Shown here one piece after another: positions 31,346-36,666 of a stretch of 64,000 nt of DNA. How positions within the stretch are numbered: the first letter of the stretch is position 1; the number at the start of each line of letters is the position of its first letter. Origin of the DNA: Paralithodes platypus (lineage: Eukaryota > Arthropoda > Malacostraca > Decapoda > Lithodidae); contig CM064539.1 of assembly GCA_032716605.1 (NCBI GenBank), positions 158,501-222,500 of the forward strand. Direction: 5' to 3'. Made by a program: the position numbers and the translations under genes. The notes under the pieces are model-generated. The model ran no database searches. It was not told the origin of the DNA and saw only the letters and a list, made by a program, of their open reading frames with translations.

Positions 31346-33351
31346 TAGAAGGAAACATGCTTACATTACTGAAATGTTTGTGGACATGCAGTAATGCAAG
31401 TAATGGTCACTCTTCTGTAAATCTAAAATGGCTTACTTAAGAATGGGAAAGGGGTGGGACCTTCTTTTTTTTTTTTTTTTGACACCCTACATCTAACTTA
31501 ACCCACTGTTTGAGCTAGCCCCGGTTTACGGTACCACCTTAAACCAACATCCTTCCAATTAACCCCTTCTGTACCGGCGATGTCTTTTTAAATTTATTCT
31601 TGCTATATTTAGACGATTTAATTCAGTTTAATAAGGGCTCGAGCAATTAACAGGCCTCGAACTATCTCACTTAACCTCTTTTACTACCATTGATCCTTCT
31701 TAAGTTGCACAAAATCGTCTAAATATGGCTAGAACAAAATTAAAAAGACGTCGCCGGTACAGAAGGGGTGGTTAATAACAAAAATCCACTTACCAGTAAC
31801 AGGGCATGAGACAGTATCAATATCCATGACATGCAGGTCCCCATCTTGTTGGACAATCTGTTTGGAGGCTCTGTAAAGAAAAAATAAGCTTAGTAGGTAC
31901 TGTACTGTACTGTACTGTATACTTGTAGCACGGCACGGTACAATCATGTATGTAAGTACCGGTATGTATATACTCAGGCACATACCTCATAGCTGGGGTG
32001 GCCGACTCGAGACAGAGAAAAAAAAAAAAAAAAAAACACACACACAAATTCACAAATAGGTAAATACATATCTAGGTCGCCCAGAAGAAGACCCAGAGAC
32101 CAAGGACCATGAGGGGTCCCCCAGTGTCCGGAATTAATATATTTGTAGTTTTGTACTGTATGTGTTAATAGTGTTATTGTAATAGGTAAGGGTGAGTTTG
32201 CGTTGAATGAACTGCCTGAAAGTGATAATTTTGGCAGCATGACTCTGGGGCTGCAGTGAACAAGTTATGTTACTTGTGTGTGTGGGACCAAAGCTGGCAT
32301 AATTGTTAGAGTTAGATATAAATAAAATCTATCTATGTACTCAGCCCAGTCCCCATTTTTTCCTATTATTTTTGCTGGGGGTGGCAGACTCAAGACAGAC
32401 CCCGAACAGGGACAACACAATAGAAATCAATGAACACACAAAATCAAAACAAATTCACGCACATCTAAATACATACCTGTACACCAAAATGACAGTGATA
32501 AACACCGGTGGAATTCCAGGTACACCTGCCTCTTTGTCAAATTCTCAAAGGAGATCAGATCCTAGAACCTAATCCTACATCTTTCTTATGTCTACCCCTC
32601 CATGTAGCTCCAAATTCATACTTGCATCTCTACATCCAATTTTTGTCATCCACTCCACCCTCCCCATATGACTAAACTAACTAAGTCTAGCGGTGCACAG
32701 ACTAATCGGTGGTATAATCGCAAGCAGCAGGACCGATGTTTTTTCATGATATAAGAAATACTAGCAATAATTTCTCAAATAAAATTTTAGTTATTACTTT
32801 TATAGAGAAATATATTTTTTTTTTTCTTGTAGAAAAGTTTGGGAAGGATGTAGAGTATCCAGGCATACAGTCGTCATGATTACATCGGTCGTGCGCTCGC
32901 GGTTATGTTCCCGTCTATTTTGATGGTGATTCTTTCTGTTATTTGCCCCCTGCTGGCAATATATACAGTACAGTATGTTGATAACAATAAGTCATGGGGG
33001 GGTGAGGCAACCTATAATTGTATCCCACGGCAGTCAAAATAGATGGGAAAATTATCGCGAGCGTGCCGAGTAGGCTAATGTAGTAAACAAGTCGAGCGGT
33101 ATGCACGAATACTACATCCGGTAAAATTTGAAGATAACCCGGACAGCCTTTTTACCTAACCTAACAAAACAAAAATAACTACTGTACTGTAGTAAAAAGG
33201 CAGTCCGGGGTCTCTTTAATTTTGACCCTACAGTACCTGTACATCCTTATCAAAAGTTCTCAGAAAAAGGTCAGAAATGCTTACCTTCAGGAACTGGCAT
33301 AGTTAGAGGCGGGCAGGGTTGTTTACTTTTTTGCTCCACCTCGATTTTCAT
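10473..33351 (-). CDS. Host gene: unidentified multi-pass membrane protein, nine coding exons
   Basis: Nine segments on the minus strand join with GT-AG introns and consistent phases (exons at 33351-33285, 31870-31794, 29310-29168, 27886-27704, 23256-23044, 21722-21356, 19351-19186, 17790-17659 and 10670-10473). Total coding length is 1546 nt; two apparent one-base losses, in exons 4 and 6, would make it 1548 nt, or about 515 aa. The protein starts with a short hydrophilic stretch, has roughly ten hydrophobic segments, and ends in an acidic, Pro-rich tail. I do not recognise the family. The start was chosen as the first Met after an upstream in-frame stop. The two frame breaks mean it may be a pseudogene, or the assembly may have indel errors; both breaks keep coding sequence on either side, which favours recent damage or error. 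The introns hold about 20 kb of mobile DNA. Function is unknown. Confidence 0.75.
10905..11170 (+). mobile_element. SINE-like repeat sharing LINE B 3' tail, copy 1
   Basis: About 265 bp, ending GGGGCTGTTCGGCCAGGCAG and then (AAC)n, the same end as LINE B copies (48969-50215). A second copy is at 18885-19170. The 5' part (GAGGGGCACAGGGCCCTGGG) is not LINE B coding sequence. Shared 3' ends are how many SINEs are copied by partner LINEs. It could instead be a rearranged LINE fragment. Confidence 0.6.
11283..11428 (-). mobile_element. tRNA-like SINE, copy (minus)
   Basis: Diverged copy of the SINE best seen at 61286-61425, with head and B-box-like region CGAACCTAGGATAC (reverse) and tail CACCAACCCACCAATTAA. 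Confidence 0.6.
11430..12060. repeat. Degenerate repeats with GAGGGTTAGTCTTG
   Basis: Units containing GAGGGTTAGTCTTGTA and AGGGACACA recur at about 11440, 11500, 11620 and 11990, interrupted by the repeat at 11735-11895. Confidence 0.6.
11735..11895 (+). repeat. Inverted pair with 12138-12303
   Basis: The segment from TATATACTCAGGCACATACC to AGGGGAGGAGG is matched in reverse by 12138-12303 (CCTCCTCCCC ... GCCTGAGTATATA). It belongs to the dispersed family also at 32335. Confidence 0.65.
12138..12303 (-). repeat. Inverted pair with 11735-11895
   Basis: Reverse copy of the preceding element, immediately before the LTR retrotransposon. Confidence 0.65.
12345..12716 (+). repeat. 5' LTR (372 bp)
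   Basis: It begins TGTGGTGTAATTCG and ends TTTCAACCACA. The exact ends are fixed by the flanking CTTTG duplication and by comparison with the 3' LTR. No obvious TATA box was picked out by eye. Confidence 0.95.
12743..13522 (+). CDS. gag: LTR retrotransposon Gag (capsid-nucleocapsid)
   Basis: 259 codons starting at an ATG in good context (CACCATGTC) only 26 nt after the 5' LTR; the reading frame also extends upstream into the LTR, but that Met is less likely. Residues up to about 200 form a capsid-like region. Two zinc knuckles follow at about residues 207 and 226: CFRCGGSHMAREC, which has three rather than four residues between the second Cys and His, and CYRCGKEGHIASRC of standard spacing. 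Knuckles bind the element's RNA during particle assembly. The gag stop at 13520-13522 lies about 50 nt after the GGGAAAC slip site. Confidence 0.92.
   Translation: MSGKGKVSSGMMKSYDGKGDVVAWLKKAELVAKLLKFDDLASFIPLYLEGDALALYLEMSEDDQLDAKKISARLKEAFTQGMFEAYGRLKRVTWTGEGVDVYANEIRRVAGLAGWKGEGLQRAVKLAFITGFPDRISMELQQVKDVESDSVSVSELIVRARVLASGGSRGVAAVATGGPEVEARWQAPRGDPSGRKWEARGFKGRCFRCGGSHMARECKEPKPAITCYRCGKEGHIASRCNQGNGQGGAAAPEATPLVE
13468..13474 (+). promoter_or_regulatory. -1 ribosomal frameshift heptamer GGGAAAC
   Basis: In the gag frame the codons read CAG GGA AAC, so G GGA AAC fits the X XXY YYZ rule exactly. Pol is open in the -1 frame across this point. Downstream, a GGGGGAGC segment (about 13480) can pair with GCTCCC near 13530-13545, a possible stimulatory stem. 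Frameshifting at this heptamer is well known in retroviruses and retroelements; its use here is inferred. Confidence 0.85.
13475..16479 (+). CDS. pol: LTR retrotransposon Pol (protease, RT, RNase H, integrase)
   Basis: About 1000 codons after the slip site; the frame is open from 13420. Domains in order, with residues counted from 13420: aspartic protease with DTGCST near 57; RT with VLDFRELN and the catalytic YIDD near 403; RNase H with WCDAS near 548, AELDA, RTDSA and KADALTR; integrase with an HH-CC zinc region (HHMG... CDRCQ) and the catalytic triad in DVTHY, DNGTAF and VERHH, the last two acids being 35 residues apart (DD35E). No stops or frameshifts interrupt it. No chromodomain or envelope gene is visible. 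The enzymes cut Gag-Pol, copy RNA to DNA and insert it. It could be active, given the near-identical LTRs. Confidence 0.93.
16598..16610 (+). promoter_or_regulatory. Polypurine tract before the 3' LTR
   Basis: GAGATCAGGGGGGCG lies directly before the LTR start. A purine-rich run in this position primes plus-strand DNA synthesis in LTR elements. Confidence 0.6.
16611..17001 (+). repeat. 3' LTR (391 bp)
   Basis: It matches the 5' LTR with four transitions, one missing G, and a 20-bp tandem gain near its start (GATTTACGTTGGGTAG present twice). 372 + 20 - 1 = 391, so the length is fully explained. Confidence 0.95.
17007..17394. other. Intron sequence of the host gene
   Basis: No recognised repeat beyond a short GATA run near 17265. 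Confidence 0.4.
17395..17525 (-). mobile_element. tRNA-like SINE, copy (minus)
   Basis: The reverse strand reads CTTGATAGCGTAATGCATAA, then a B-box-like region (CTAGGTTCGAGTCCTTGGAG) and a body ending in AGTTGGTTGGTG. Same family as 61286-61425, 19385-19490 and 21195-21310. Confidence 0.75.
17526..17658 (-). mobile_element. Second tRNA-like SINE abutting the exon 8 donor
   Basis: The reverse strand reads GTATGGTTTAGATGCTTATG, then GAGTTCGAATCTTGGGAGGA (a good B box). Its first bases GTATGG are the splice donor of exon 8. The tail region resembles the neighbouring SINE family (TTTCATTAGTTTATTC). Confidence 0.65.
17659..17790 (-). CDS. Host gene exon 8
   Basis: Acceptor CTCTACAG, 44 codons, donor CTCAG|GTATGG; phases 0 and 0. 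It encodes two hydrophobic segments (around SVAVLIGAIGLW and IGAAFNFIFFCTQ). Confidence 0.75.
17844..18153. mobile_element. TTAA MITE (CTGTACCAG ends)
   Basis: TTAA lies at 17840-17843 and 18154-18157. The left end is CCCGTTCTGTACCAGCGACG and the complement of the right end is CCCTACTGTACCAG. Related to 31563-31771 and 61470-61676. Confidence 0.7.
18154..18262. repeat. (AAT)n microsatellite
   Basis: Two long AAT runs starting in the TTAA of the preceding MITE. Confidence 0.95.
18281..18448 (+). mobile_element. Family J element copy
   Basis: Diverged copy of 8061-8260, starting at TGTAAAACTTGCAAA. Confidence 0.6.
18449..18824. mobile_element. Family F MITE, best copy (about 375 bp)
   Basis: TTAAGGGG at the left and CCCCCTTAA at the right. 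Internal words include CTAGACCTCCATCAAGCTTA, TTTTCAGTAGAAAAAT, GGCCGAAGGCC and GGGAGAAGGGGGTCCAG. Other copies or parts: 10380-10475, 28918-29447 (split), 57770-58060, 58490-58675 (minus), 62395-62500. No protein is seen. Confidence 0.7.
18885..19172 (+). mobile_element. SINE-like repeat sharing LINE B 3' tail, copy 2
   Basis: Matches 10905-11170 but is interrupted at 19016-19080 by an insertion ending in poly(A) (GGAGCTCAGTGGTCTGGTTA, then A11). The 3' end CTCGGCCAGACAGCCTGGGG plus AAC repeats lies about 14 nt from the splice donor of host exon 7. Confidence 0.6.
19186..19351 (-). CDS. Host gene exon 7
   Basis: Using the acceptor GACCAG, the exon starts with one base that completes the last codon of exon 6, followed by 55 codons and the donor GAG|GTTAGT. 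The alternative acceptor 8 nt earlier would create an immediate stop. It encodes hydrophobic VVLIVIMGVAW and AWGAVLLMAVDVEVLL. Confidence 0.72.
19385..19490 (-). mobile_element. tRNA-like SINE, copy (minus)
   Basis: Same family as 17395-17525; the reverse strand contains CCTAGGTTCGAGTCCTTGGA. Confidence 0.7.
19560..20250 (+). mobile_element. LINE B copy, degenerate C-terminal part
   Basis: Matches 49430-49990 (thumb and C-terminal region of the LINE B RT protein) with many stops and an inserted (AAC)n run near 19605-19640. It ends before the zinc-finger part; 20243-20290 is another SINE-like tail (GGGGAGCTCAGTGCTCTGGT) with a poly(A). Confidence 0.7.
20290..20331 (+). repeat. Poly(A) run (about 42 A)
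   Basis: A long uninterrupted A run marks the 3' end of a retroposed sequence. Confidence 0.9.
20385..20560 (+). mobile_element. LINE endonuclease N-terminus fragment
   Basis: Translation reads INILQLNIEGINTKKQKLTH, the start of an apurinic-type LINE endonuclease (NILQ.N..GI...). It has decayed, with stops. Probably the 5' ORF2 region of the LINE B type. Confidence 0.5.
20590..20735 (+). repeat. Dispersed repeat (TTTAAAGACCGCAACCGTC), copy 1
   Basis: About 145 bp nearly identical to 22430-22555, preceded in both by CATA repeats. A diverged piece is at 21110-21155. Confidence 0.8.
20740..21190. other. Intron sequence
   Basis: No exon found. Low-complexity CA/AC-rich sequence may be decayed LINE B. 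Confidence 0.4.
21195..21310 (-). mobile_element. tRNA-like SINE, copy (minus)
   Basis: Same family as 17395-17525; nearly the same body (CACCAACCAACTTTACTTCT). Confidence 0.7.
21356..21722 (-). CDS. Host gene exon 6 (with a one-base frame break)
   Basis: Acceptor TTTCAG, 367 nt, donor CAACT|GTGAGT. The first frame encodes two hydrophobic segments (up to IFAIVSSIVAF) and then stops; the -1 frame carries on with FTPGLLRTPPKIVRMAAEKL and reaches the donor in phase 2. Exon length is one short of the phase needed, which fits a single missing base near 21545-21570. Confidence 0.7.
21728..21788. repeat. (AAT)n microsatellite
   Basis: An uninterrupted AAT run directly upstream of the acceptor of exon 6. 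Confidence 0.95.
21790..22295. other. Intron sequence
   Basis: No exon or clear repeat apart from short simple repeats. Confidence 0.4.
22300..22420 (-). mobile_element. LINE C 3' fragment (minus)
   Basis: The reverse complement matches the end of LINE C (GTGGCCACC...GATCACAG; compare 44280-44385). Confidence 0.7.
22430..22555 (+). repeat. Dispersed repeat (TTTAAAGACCGCAACCGTC), copy 2
   Basis: Nearly identical to 20605-20735. Confidence 0.8.
22560..23035. other. Intron sequence with a lone B-box-like site
   Basis: GGGTTCGAACCCCG at about 22785 looks like a tRNA B box, but no A box lies upstream. No other feature is seen. Confidence 0.4.
23044..23256 (-). CDS. Host gene exon 5
   Basis: Acceptor TTTTGCAG, 71 codons, donor TTG|GTAAGT; phases 0 and 0. 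It encodes LGVFVIIFFMESFIV and LWLGLSGGIAALFAFVAVAE, clearly membrane-spanning. Confidence 0.8.
23475..23680. mobile_element. Palindromic MITE (CACACGAG family)
   Basis: Starts GGTATCACACGAGAGCTTTT and ends CACTTATGTGATACCGGCTT. Confidence 0.55.
23835..24145 (+). repeat. LINE/SINE-like repeat ending in (AAC)n
   Basis: The 3' end GGGACTGCTCGGCTAGACAG...GGGGAAC, then AACAATAAC, resembles the LINE B tail. The body is not recognised. Confidence 0.45.
24190..24330 (+). repeat. Dispersed repeat 'GACTCAAGATAGAGCCC'
   Basis: Copy of the family at 32335-32480, with a run of about 14 G and a TTTA repeat inside. Confidence 0.55.
24365..24620 (+). repeat. SINE-like repeat ending in (AAC)n
   Basis: About 250 bp ending CTCGGGGCTACAACAACAAC. 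The body is not similar to other copies here. Probably another retroposon with a LINE B type tail. Confidence 0.4.
24667..25990 (-). mobile_element. Degenerate LINE (RT to 3' end)
   Basis: On the minus strand, in order: VDLEKAFDRVPRDVVQWAMR (25741-26028), MLSPLLFIMVLEALSRDF with catalytic YADD (25526-25747), a thumb region with FCYLGDTISAGGG (25134-25349), and the C-terminal WFGH-type region with RVAWNAAI near 24720. Several stops and frame changes separate these parts. The order matches RTE- or CR1-like non-LTR elements; the 5' half is missing. It lies in the host intron between exons 4 and 5. Confidence 0.8.
25991..26640. other. Intron sequence
   Basis: A short duplicated CCCCAGCGACGCGTC lies at 25986 and 26031. 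A TTAA preceded by ACGGG at 26390 looks like the right end of a TTAA MITE, but no left end was found. Confidence 0.4.
26650..27447 (-). mobile_element. LINE B, 5'-truncated copy (minus)
   Basis: The open frame 27462-26665 encodes the thumb and C-terminal zinc-finger region of LINE B (ending SGLFGQAA) and is nearly identical to 49430-50194. The 3' end is a (GTT)n run, which reads as (AAC)n on the element strand. The direct repeat GCAACCTGTGT lies at 26639-26649 and 27448-27458, an 11-bp target duplication. The copy has no stops, so it is young. It contains no RT catalytic region. Confidence 0.9.
27704..27886 (-). CDS. Host gene exon 4 (with a one-base frame break)
   Basis: Acceptor AACTAG, 183 nt, donor ACTACC|GTAAGT. 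The first frame reads GSDPPPAALQKYVDETEAYG and then meets a stop; the next frame reads RFLNDPRFFVALPCGAVAIT and reaches the donor in phase 0 to match exon 5. One base appears to be missing near 27815-27840, where AGGAACCTGGGGT is locally duplicated. Confidence 0.7.
27913..28060 (+). mobile_element. Family J element copy
   Basis: TGTAAAACTTGCAAACTAAACAAACC and following bases match 8061-8190; the right end is lost. Confidence 0.6.
28165..28642. mobile_element. TTAA element, family G copy 1
   Basis: TTAA at 28161-28164 and 28643-28646. Internal sequence (GCTCTTTTTCATGCATAAAC, GAGCTTTCCAATGACACCTG) matches 33374-33820. Two copies of the palindrome CCGACATATGTCGG lie at 28568-28581 and 28612-28625. 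The 3' half shows no coding potential. Confidence 0.7.
28677..28881. mobile_element. TA MITE, relative of 977-1183
   Basis: Inverted ends GTCTATTCGCTGTAAGTAGG and its complement GTCTATTTGCTGTAAGTAGG match over about 40 bp. TA precedes the left end; the right flank is not a clean TA. Confidence 0.7.
28918..29447. mobile_element. Family F MITE halves flanking host exon 3
   Basis: 28918-29093 matches the left half of the family F copy at 18449 (TTAAGGGG ... TTTTCAGTAGAAAAATG). 29377-29447 matches its right end (GGGGCTAAACATGAGG ... CCCCTTAA). Between them lies host exon 3 with its splice sites instead of the element's middle. Confidence 0.55.
29168..29310 (-). CDS. Host gene exon 3
   Basis: Acceptor TTCCCAG, 143 nt, donor TACAG|GTACGG; phases 0 and 2. 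It completes the first membrane segment (GVSVLGLWASIV) and then encodes a hydrophilic Pro/Thr/Tyr/His-rich loop (ALTTTTRRPNEYHYHNDYY). Confidence 0.8.
29450..30166 (+). mobile_element. Non-autonomous hAT element with transposase remnant
   Basis: The ends are CAGGGGTTCCCAAA and its complement at the right (TTTGGGAATCCCTG). The 8-bp duplication CCTTAACA flanks it (29442-29449 and 30167-30174), as expected for hAT. Inside, 29573-29940 encodes pieces resembling hAT/ZBED-type transposase (NALFYLADLYSKFNEVQKRL), broken by frame changes. Both ends contain repeated GGGGTCGAT words. Too short to be autonomous. Confidence 0.88.
30485..30705 (+). mobile_element. LINE C 3' fragment
   Basis: Matches 44160-44400, including GTGGCCACCCCTTCGGGGAT and the GATA repeat tail. 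Confidence 0.85.
30829..31345 (+). mobile_element. Retroelement protein C-terminus with poly(A)
   Basis: The frame 30709-31224 is open; from about residue 40 it reads QTYRERRRKAAYLRNE, then TPLVFSSSGGMGSSASVFYA and WMRCRLSFSLLRSALLCLRS. I recall this type of block at the end of retroelement proteins of marine invertebrates, but cannot name the family. It ends with a 3' UTR and about 25 A at 31320-31345. 5'-truncated. Confidence 0.5.
31563..31771. mobile_element. TTAA MITE (CTGTACCGGCG ends)
   Basis: TTAA at 31559-31562 and 31772-31775. The left end CCCCTTCTGTACCGGCGATG and the right end complement (ACCCCTTCTGTACCGGCGAC) match over some 60 bp. Same family as 17844-18153 and 61470-61676. Confidence 0.8.
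31794..31870 (-). CDS. Host gene exon 2
   Basis: Acceptor CTTTACAG, 77 nt, donor TTACTG|GTAAGT; phases 1 and 0. Reads PPNRLSNKMGTCMSWILILS, the start of the first membrane segment. Confidence 0.75.
31871..32330. other. Intron sequence with simple repeats
   Basis: A TACTG repeat (about 31899-31919) and a fragment of the 'TATATACTCAGGC' repeat with an A run (31965-32040). No exon is seen. Confidence 0.5.
32335..32480 (+). repeat. Dispersed repeat 'GGTGGCAGACTCAAGACAG', best copy
   Basis: Reference copy of the family noted at 6312, 11735, 12138, 24190 and 31965. Confidence 0.6.
32876..33110. mobile_element. Palindromic MITE family I, copy 1
   Basis: Left arm GCTCGCGGTTATGTTCCCGT...ATTTTGA and right arm TCAAAATAGATGGGAAAATT...CGCGAGCG pair over about 35 bp. 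The second copy is 43010-43262. Confidence 0.7.
33285..33351 (-). CDS. Host gene exon 1 (start codon)
   Basis: The ATG at 33351-33349 is the first Met after an in-frame TAA; 67 nt lead to the donor CTGAAG|GTAAGC in phase 1, which matches exon 2. Encodes MKIEVEQKSKQPCPPLTMPV and a short rest. A second in-frame ATG at 33300 is possible. A TTAA element lies 23 bp upstream, so the 5' UTR or promoter must include mobile DNA or an upstream exon. Confidence 0.65.
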
Positions 33352-33373
33352 TATCACTATCAATGGTATTTAA

Positions 33374-33820
33374 CACCTTAAGAGCGGGTGGAGGAGTATA
33401 TTTGATGTACCGCCCAGCGTTTTTTTTTTTTTACCATAAATGGGGTTGTTTCCGTGCTCTTTTTCATGCATAAACAAGATCCAGAGCGTAATGCAAGTAT
33501 GTATCCCTGACAGGGCGTAAATTGAGCTTTCCAATGACACCTGAACCATCCTTCTACAATCACTGGTTGTCTTGCAACGATCGTGCAACCGAAGGGCAAA
33601 ACCGGTCAAATACGGCAATTTCTTTATATAATTACGTATGTAGCGAGGGAGTGAGGGTGGATGTAAGTGGAGTAAATCTCAGTAGGTCTACGCTCCTCCC
33701 ACCGCTCTGCTCTCTCTCAGAGCACATTACGTGCTCAAAATTGCATTCGACAATAGCCGGGCCCCGCCCATAGGCCCCATTTTTTTAATTCAACAATAGC
33801 CGGGCGCGGCCAACGAAGGG
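33374..33820. mobile_element. TTAA element, family G copy 2
   Basis: TTAA at 33370-33373 and 33821-33824; internal match to 28165-28642 (GCTCTTTTTCATGCATAAAC and others). It sits next to the host start codon. Confidence 0.7.
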
Positions 33821-33881
33821 TTAATAACTTCAGATACCAAACAGTCAGACTCCAGTATTGTAGAATTATTCCTGGTAAAAT

Positions 33882-34175
33882 CCTGTGTAGCGGGTAGAAC
33901 TGTTTTATAGATGCCTATTTACTAAGAAACATTGAACAATATCTTTAACCTAACATAACCAAAACCTAGCGGCTAGCCTAGTATATTAGTGGACTACTGT
34001 ATTTATGAATGTAAAATGTAAAAAAATAGGTAAGATCCTGTGTAGCGGGAAGAACTGTTTTTCAGATGCCTCTTTACTAAGAAACATTGAACAATACTGT
34101 ATCTTTAACCTAACCTAACCTAACATAGTACATTAGTGGACTATTTATGAATGTAGCCTAAAATGTAAAAAAAAT
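33882..34175. repeat. Tandem duplication of about 145 bp
   Basis: ATCCTGTGTAGCGGG...AGTGGACTA... occurs twice in a row; both copies contain CCTAACCTAAC-type words. Confidence 0.8.
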
Positions 34176-34466
34176 ATTGTAACATTACCAAATTATTGAG
34201 ATATATGTACAGGTCTACCCGTTACAGACCACAATAATGTTTAGTTCAAGAGCATAGCATAGCAGGGCCGCTTAATCGATTCATTGAAAGTAGTGCTATC
34301 AAACTCGTATCTCACAACTTCCTCATTACGTCATAGGCCTAAGTCTAGGAAGATTCTCGGAACTTCTTAGGCCTATAATTAAAGCATGTGCTACGCCAAG
34401 TTTACTACTGTATGCAATAATATAGGTTTGACTCCTGCAAGGAGATAAAGAAAACCTAATATTTAG

Positions 34467-34760
34467 TAGTGGCCCCGTAATCATTGACGATTATGCCTAT
34501 TACATAAGGCTACCTCTTCAAACGCTCATACGCGTAGTTTGAATCTACCGCCGCAGAGCTCAGAGGAACCTTCATCATAAGCACACGCAAAATCACTCCA
34601 TGGTTCGTCTTTATGATTGGGTTCTCACTACGAAAAAACTTTGTAACAAATAAAAAATAAAAATAAAATAAGAATAACTATTCATAAGCTTTCCATATTC
34701 TGTGGATGTACTTCTGTGGATTCTTGGACCAGACGCTGACTAGCGCATCCTTCCGCCTTC
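34467..34760 (+). repeat. DIRS inverted terminal repeat (element 3' end)
   Basis: Starts TAGTGGCCCC and ends CATCCTTCCGCCTTC; about 97% identical to the reverse complement of 42645-42931. It contains the short hairpin CTACGAAAAAACTTTGTA. Confidence 0.93.
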
Positions 34761-35338
34761 ACTGACATATCAAGTATAACAAAATCCTTAATACATCATC
34801 GAATGGGAAGGGGATGGTCGGGAGGGCCCCAGTCGCCATTATTCTAATGTGTATATTCCTTAAAATTAGACACAAAAATAGAATAATTTCTTGTACTATC
34901 GCAGATGTACTTACTAAAATGCTACTCGGAGTTGCAACTACCGAGAACTCTTAAAATTAAATTGCTTCAACAGTGTATCCCACTGAAAGAAACCATTGTT
35001 GTACTACATCCAGTGTACTTTAACAACATTTCCCGTAGGCATTACTACAGAGAAATTTTAATCACAACACTTATACATTGTATCACAGCTCGTATAGCTG
35101 AAAGAAACCATTGTTGTACTACATCCATTGTACTTCAACCACATTTCCCGTAGGCATTACTACAGAGAAATTTTAATCACAACACTTATACATTGTATCA
35201 CAGCTCGTATACTCTGTACATATCCTCCGGCGGGGTCTAGGGTGTCTTATGTTACACTGACTGCACCCCCCCCCCCCCCTCTTTCTTAACCTAAACAATA
35301 AGTGACTTAGAGACCCCTCTAGACCCTTTGCCGTAACG
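34761..35338. other. DIRS 3' region with 115-bp tandem duplication
   Basis: AAAGAAACCATTGTTGTACT...AGCTCGTATA is present twice, at 34986-35100 and 35101-35215. An internal complementary region is expected somewhere here in DIRS elements, but I could not identify it. Confidence 0.7.
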
Positions 35339-36666
35339 CTATACTGTACACAGCATTGATGGTTTGTCTAGTGCTACCGACAGGTATCGAGTTAAAAACG
35401 TATGATTTGAAGCCCATAGTTGAGTAGTAGCTATGTCTTCAACAGATTTTTTTTTTAGAAAACGTAAAGATGCTGCCCATTTGCGTAAATCGTGGGCCCT
35501 ACCCACTACGCCGGGATTACTCTCTTTAATGACTTCGACTAGCAGAGAAGCCATTTTTCGTTTCATTAACCTTTTACCTGTACTCGATACCCATAAAGCA
35601 CCTTGTCGGTTAAGAGGTGCCACTCTCATATATTTGGTTAAAGCTTGTACAGGACACAAATTATGGTGCACTTTACCCCGTTTCAACGCCAGCACCGTGA
35701 ACTCTGAGAAAACATGTTCACTATGTTCATTCTTGGCGATGAACCCTGGGGAAGGTGCAATATGAATGCAATCATTGAGTCTACCAAACCTTATGCAATT
35801 AGGGGTGTTGCTCATCGCCGCCAGCTCAGACACCCTGCTACCTGTTGCCAGAGCCATAAGGAACACAGCCTTTTTTAATAGTACAGTAATTCAAAATCTG
35901 CCGTATTCTGATACAGACGGGAATGAAGCAAAGATAACGCCTTGCCAAGAGACCAGGTAGGCATGAGCTGACGGGGAGGTGGGCGGAGGTTGAAGCATGC
36001 TCTCATGAAACCTGTTTCTTCCGCCTGTGGTATGGTTAGACCTGTAAGGTCAAAGAATGGCACCCTGATAGCTGTTAAGTGATTTTTTAGAGTCACTACA
36101 GATAGACGTTTATGTTCAAACAAATAGTTTAAATAATGAAAAACTAACACCACCGAAGGTACTGTCTGTTCTGTTCTAACTATCCAAGAAGTAAAGGACT
36201 GCCAATGAGATTGATATTGCCTTTTGGTAGATTGTGTGTACTGATTCATAAATTTATCTGTCACGTTTCTACCATACGGTGTTAGCCACTTGGCCTCCTG
36301 AATGTCCACAATGCAAAAGTCAGCGAGGTCTTGGTTGCCAATCGTGTCTAAGTGGAAATACCCGACCGGGAGCGACACCGGGTTCGGGCACCACATTCTC
36401 AATTGCTGGTACCACAACTGCGCCGGCCACAGGGGCGCGATTAACGAGACTACGCCTCGATAATCCTGTAGTTTGTTGACTACGTGGCACATTAGAGAAG
36501 CGTCTGGTGGCGGAAACAGATAAATGGAACTCCACCTGTTCCAATCCGTCACCAATGCGTCGGGCCCCCCCGCCGGCGTTAATGTCCGGCGTGTGATGGT
36601 ACCGAGGGAGTTTGTGATTCTTCTCTGACGCAAACAGATCCACTTGTGGACGGTAAGGCTCTGCAA
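35339..36666 (-). pseudogene. DIRS tyrosine recombinase (frame-broken)
   Basis: 36666-35875 begins with the linker typical of DIRS after RNase H (ALVTDWNRWSSIYLFPPPDA, LIAPLWPAQLWY) and then the N-terminal DNA-binding part of the recombinase (TQSTKRQYQSHWQSF). 35866-35339 holds the catalytic domain: Arg in ATGSRVSEL, H-x-x-R in AHDLRKW, His in WASNHTF, and the Tyr in TRYL. The two parts are in different frames, with the break at a run of six T at 35871-35876. All key residues are kept, so the damage is recent or an assembly error. The enzyme inserts the circular DNA copy. Confidence 0.88.

Larger units (their letters stand above)
30406..31489 (+). mobile_element. Composite hAT-like unit carrying retroposon pieces
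   Basis: The left end is CAGGGTGTCAAACGAAAGCC, the right end TTTGACACCCTA, and the 8-bp repeat CATCTAAC lies on both sides (30398-30405 and 31490-31497). Inside are a LINE C 3' fragment (30485-30705), an internal copy of the end sequence (about 30811-30822), and a retroelement C-terminus with poly(A) (30829-31345). Similar ends occur at 7818, 10228 and 18827. Confidence 0.65.
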
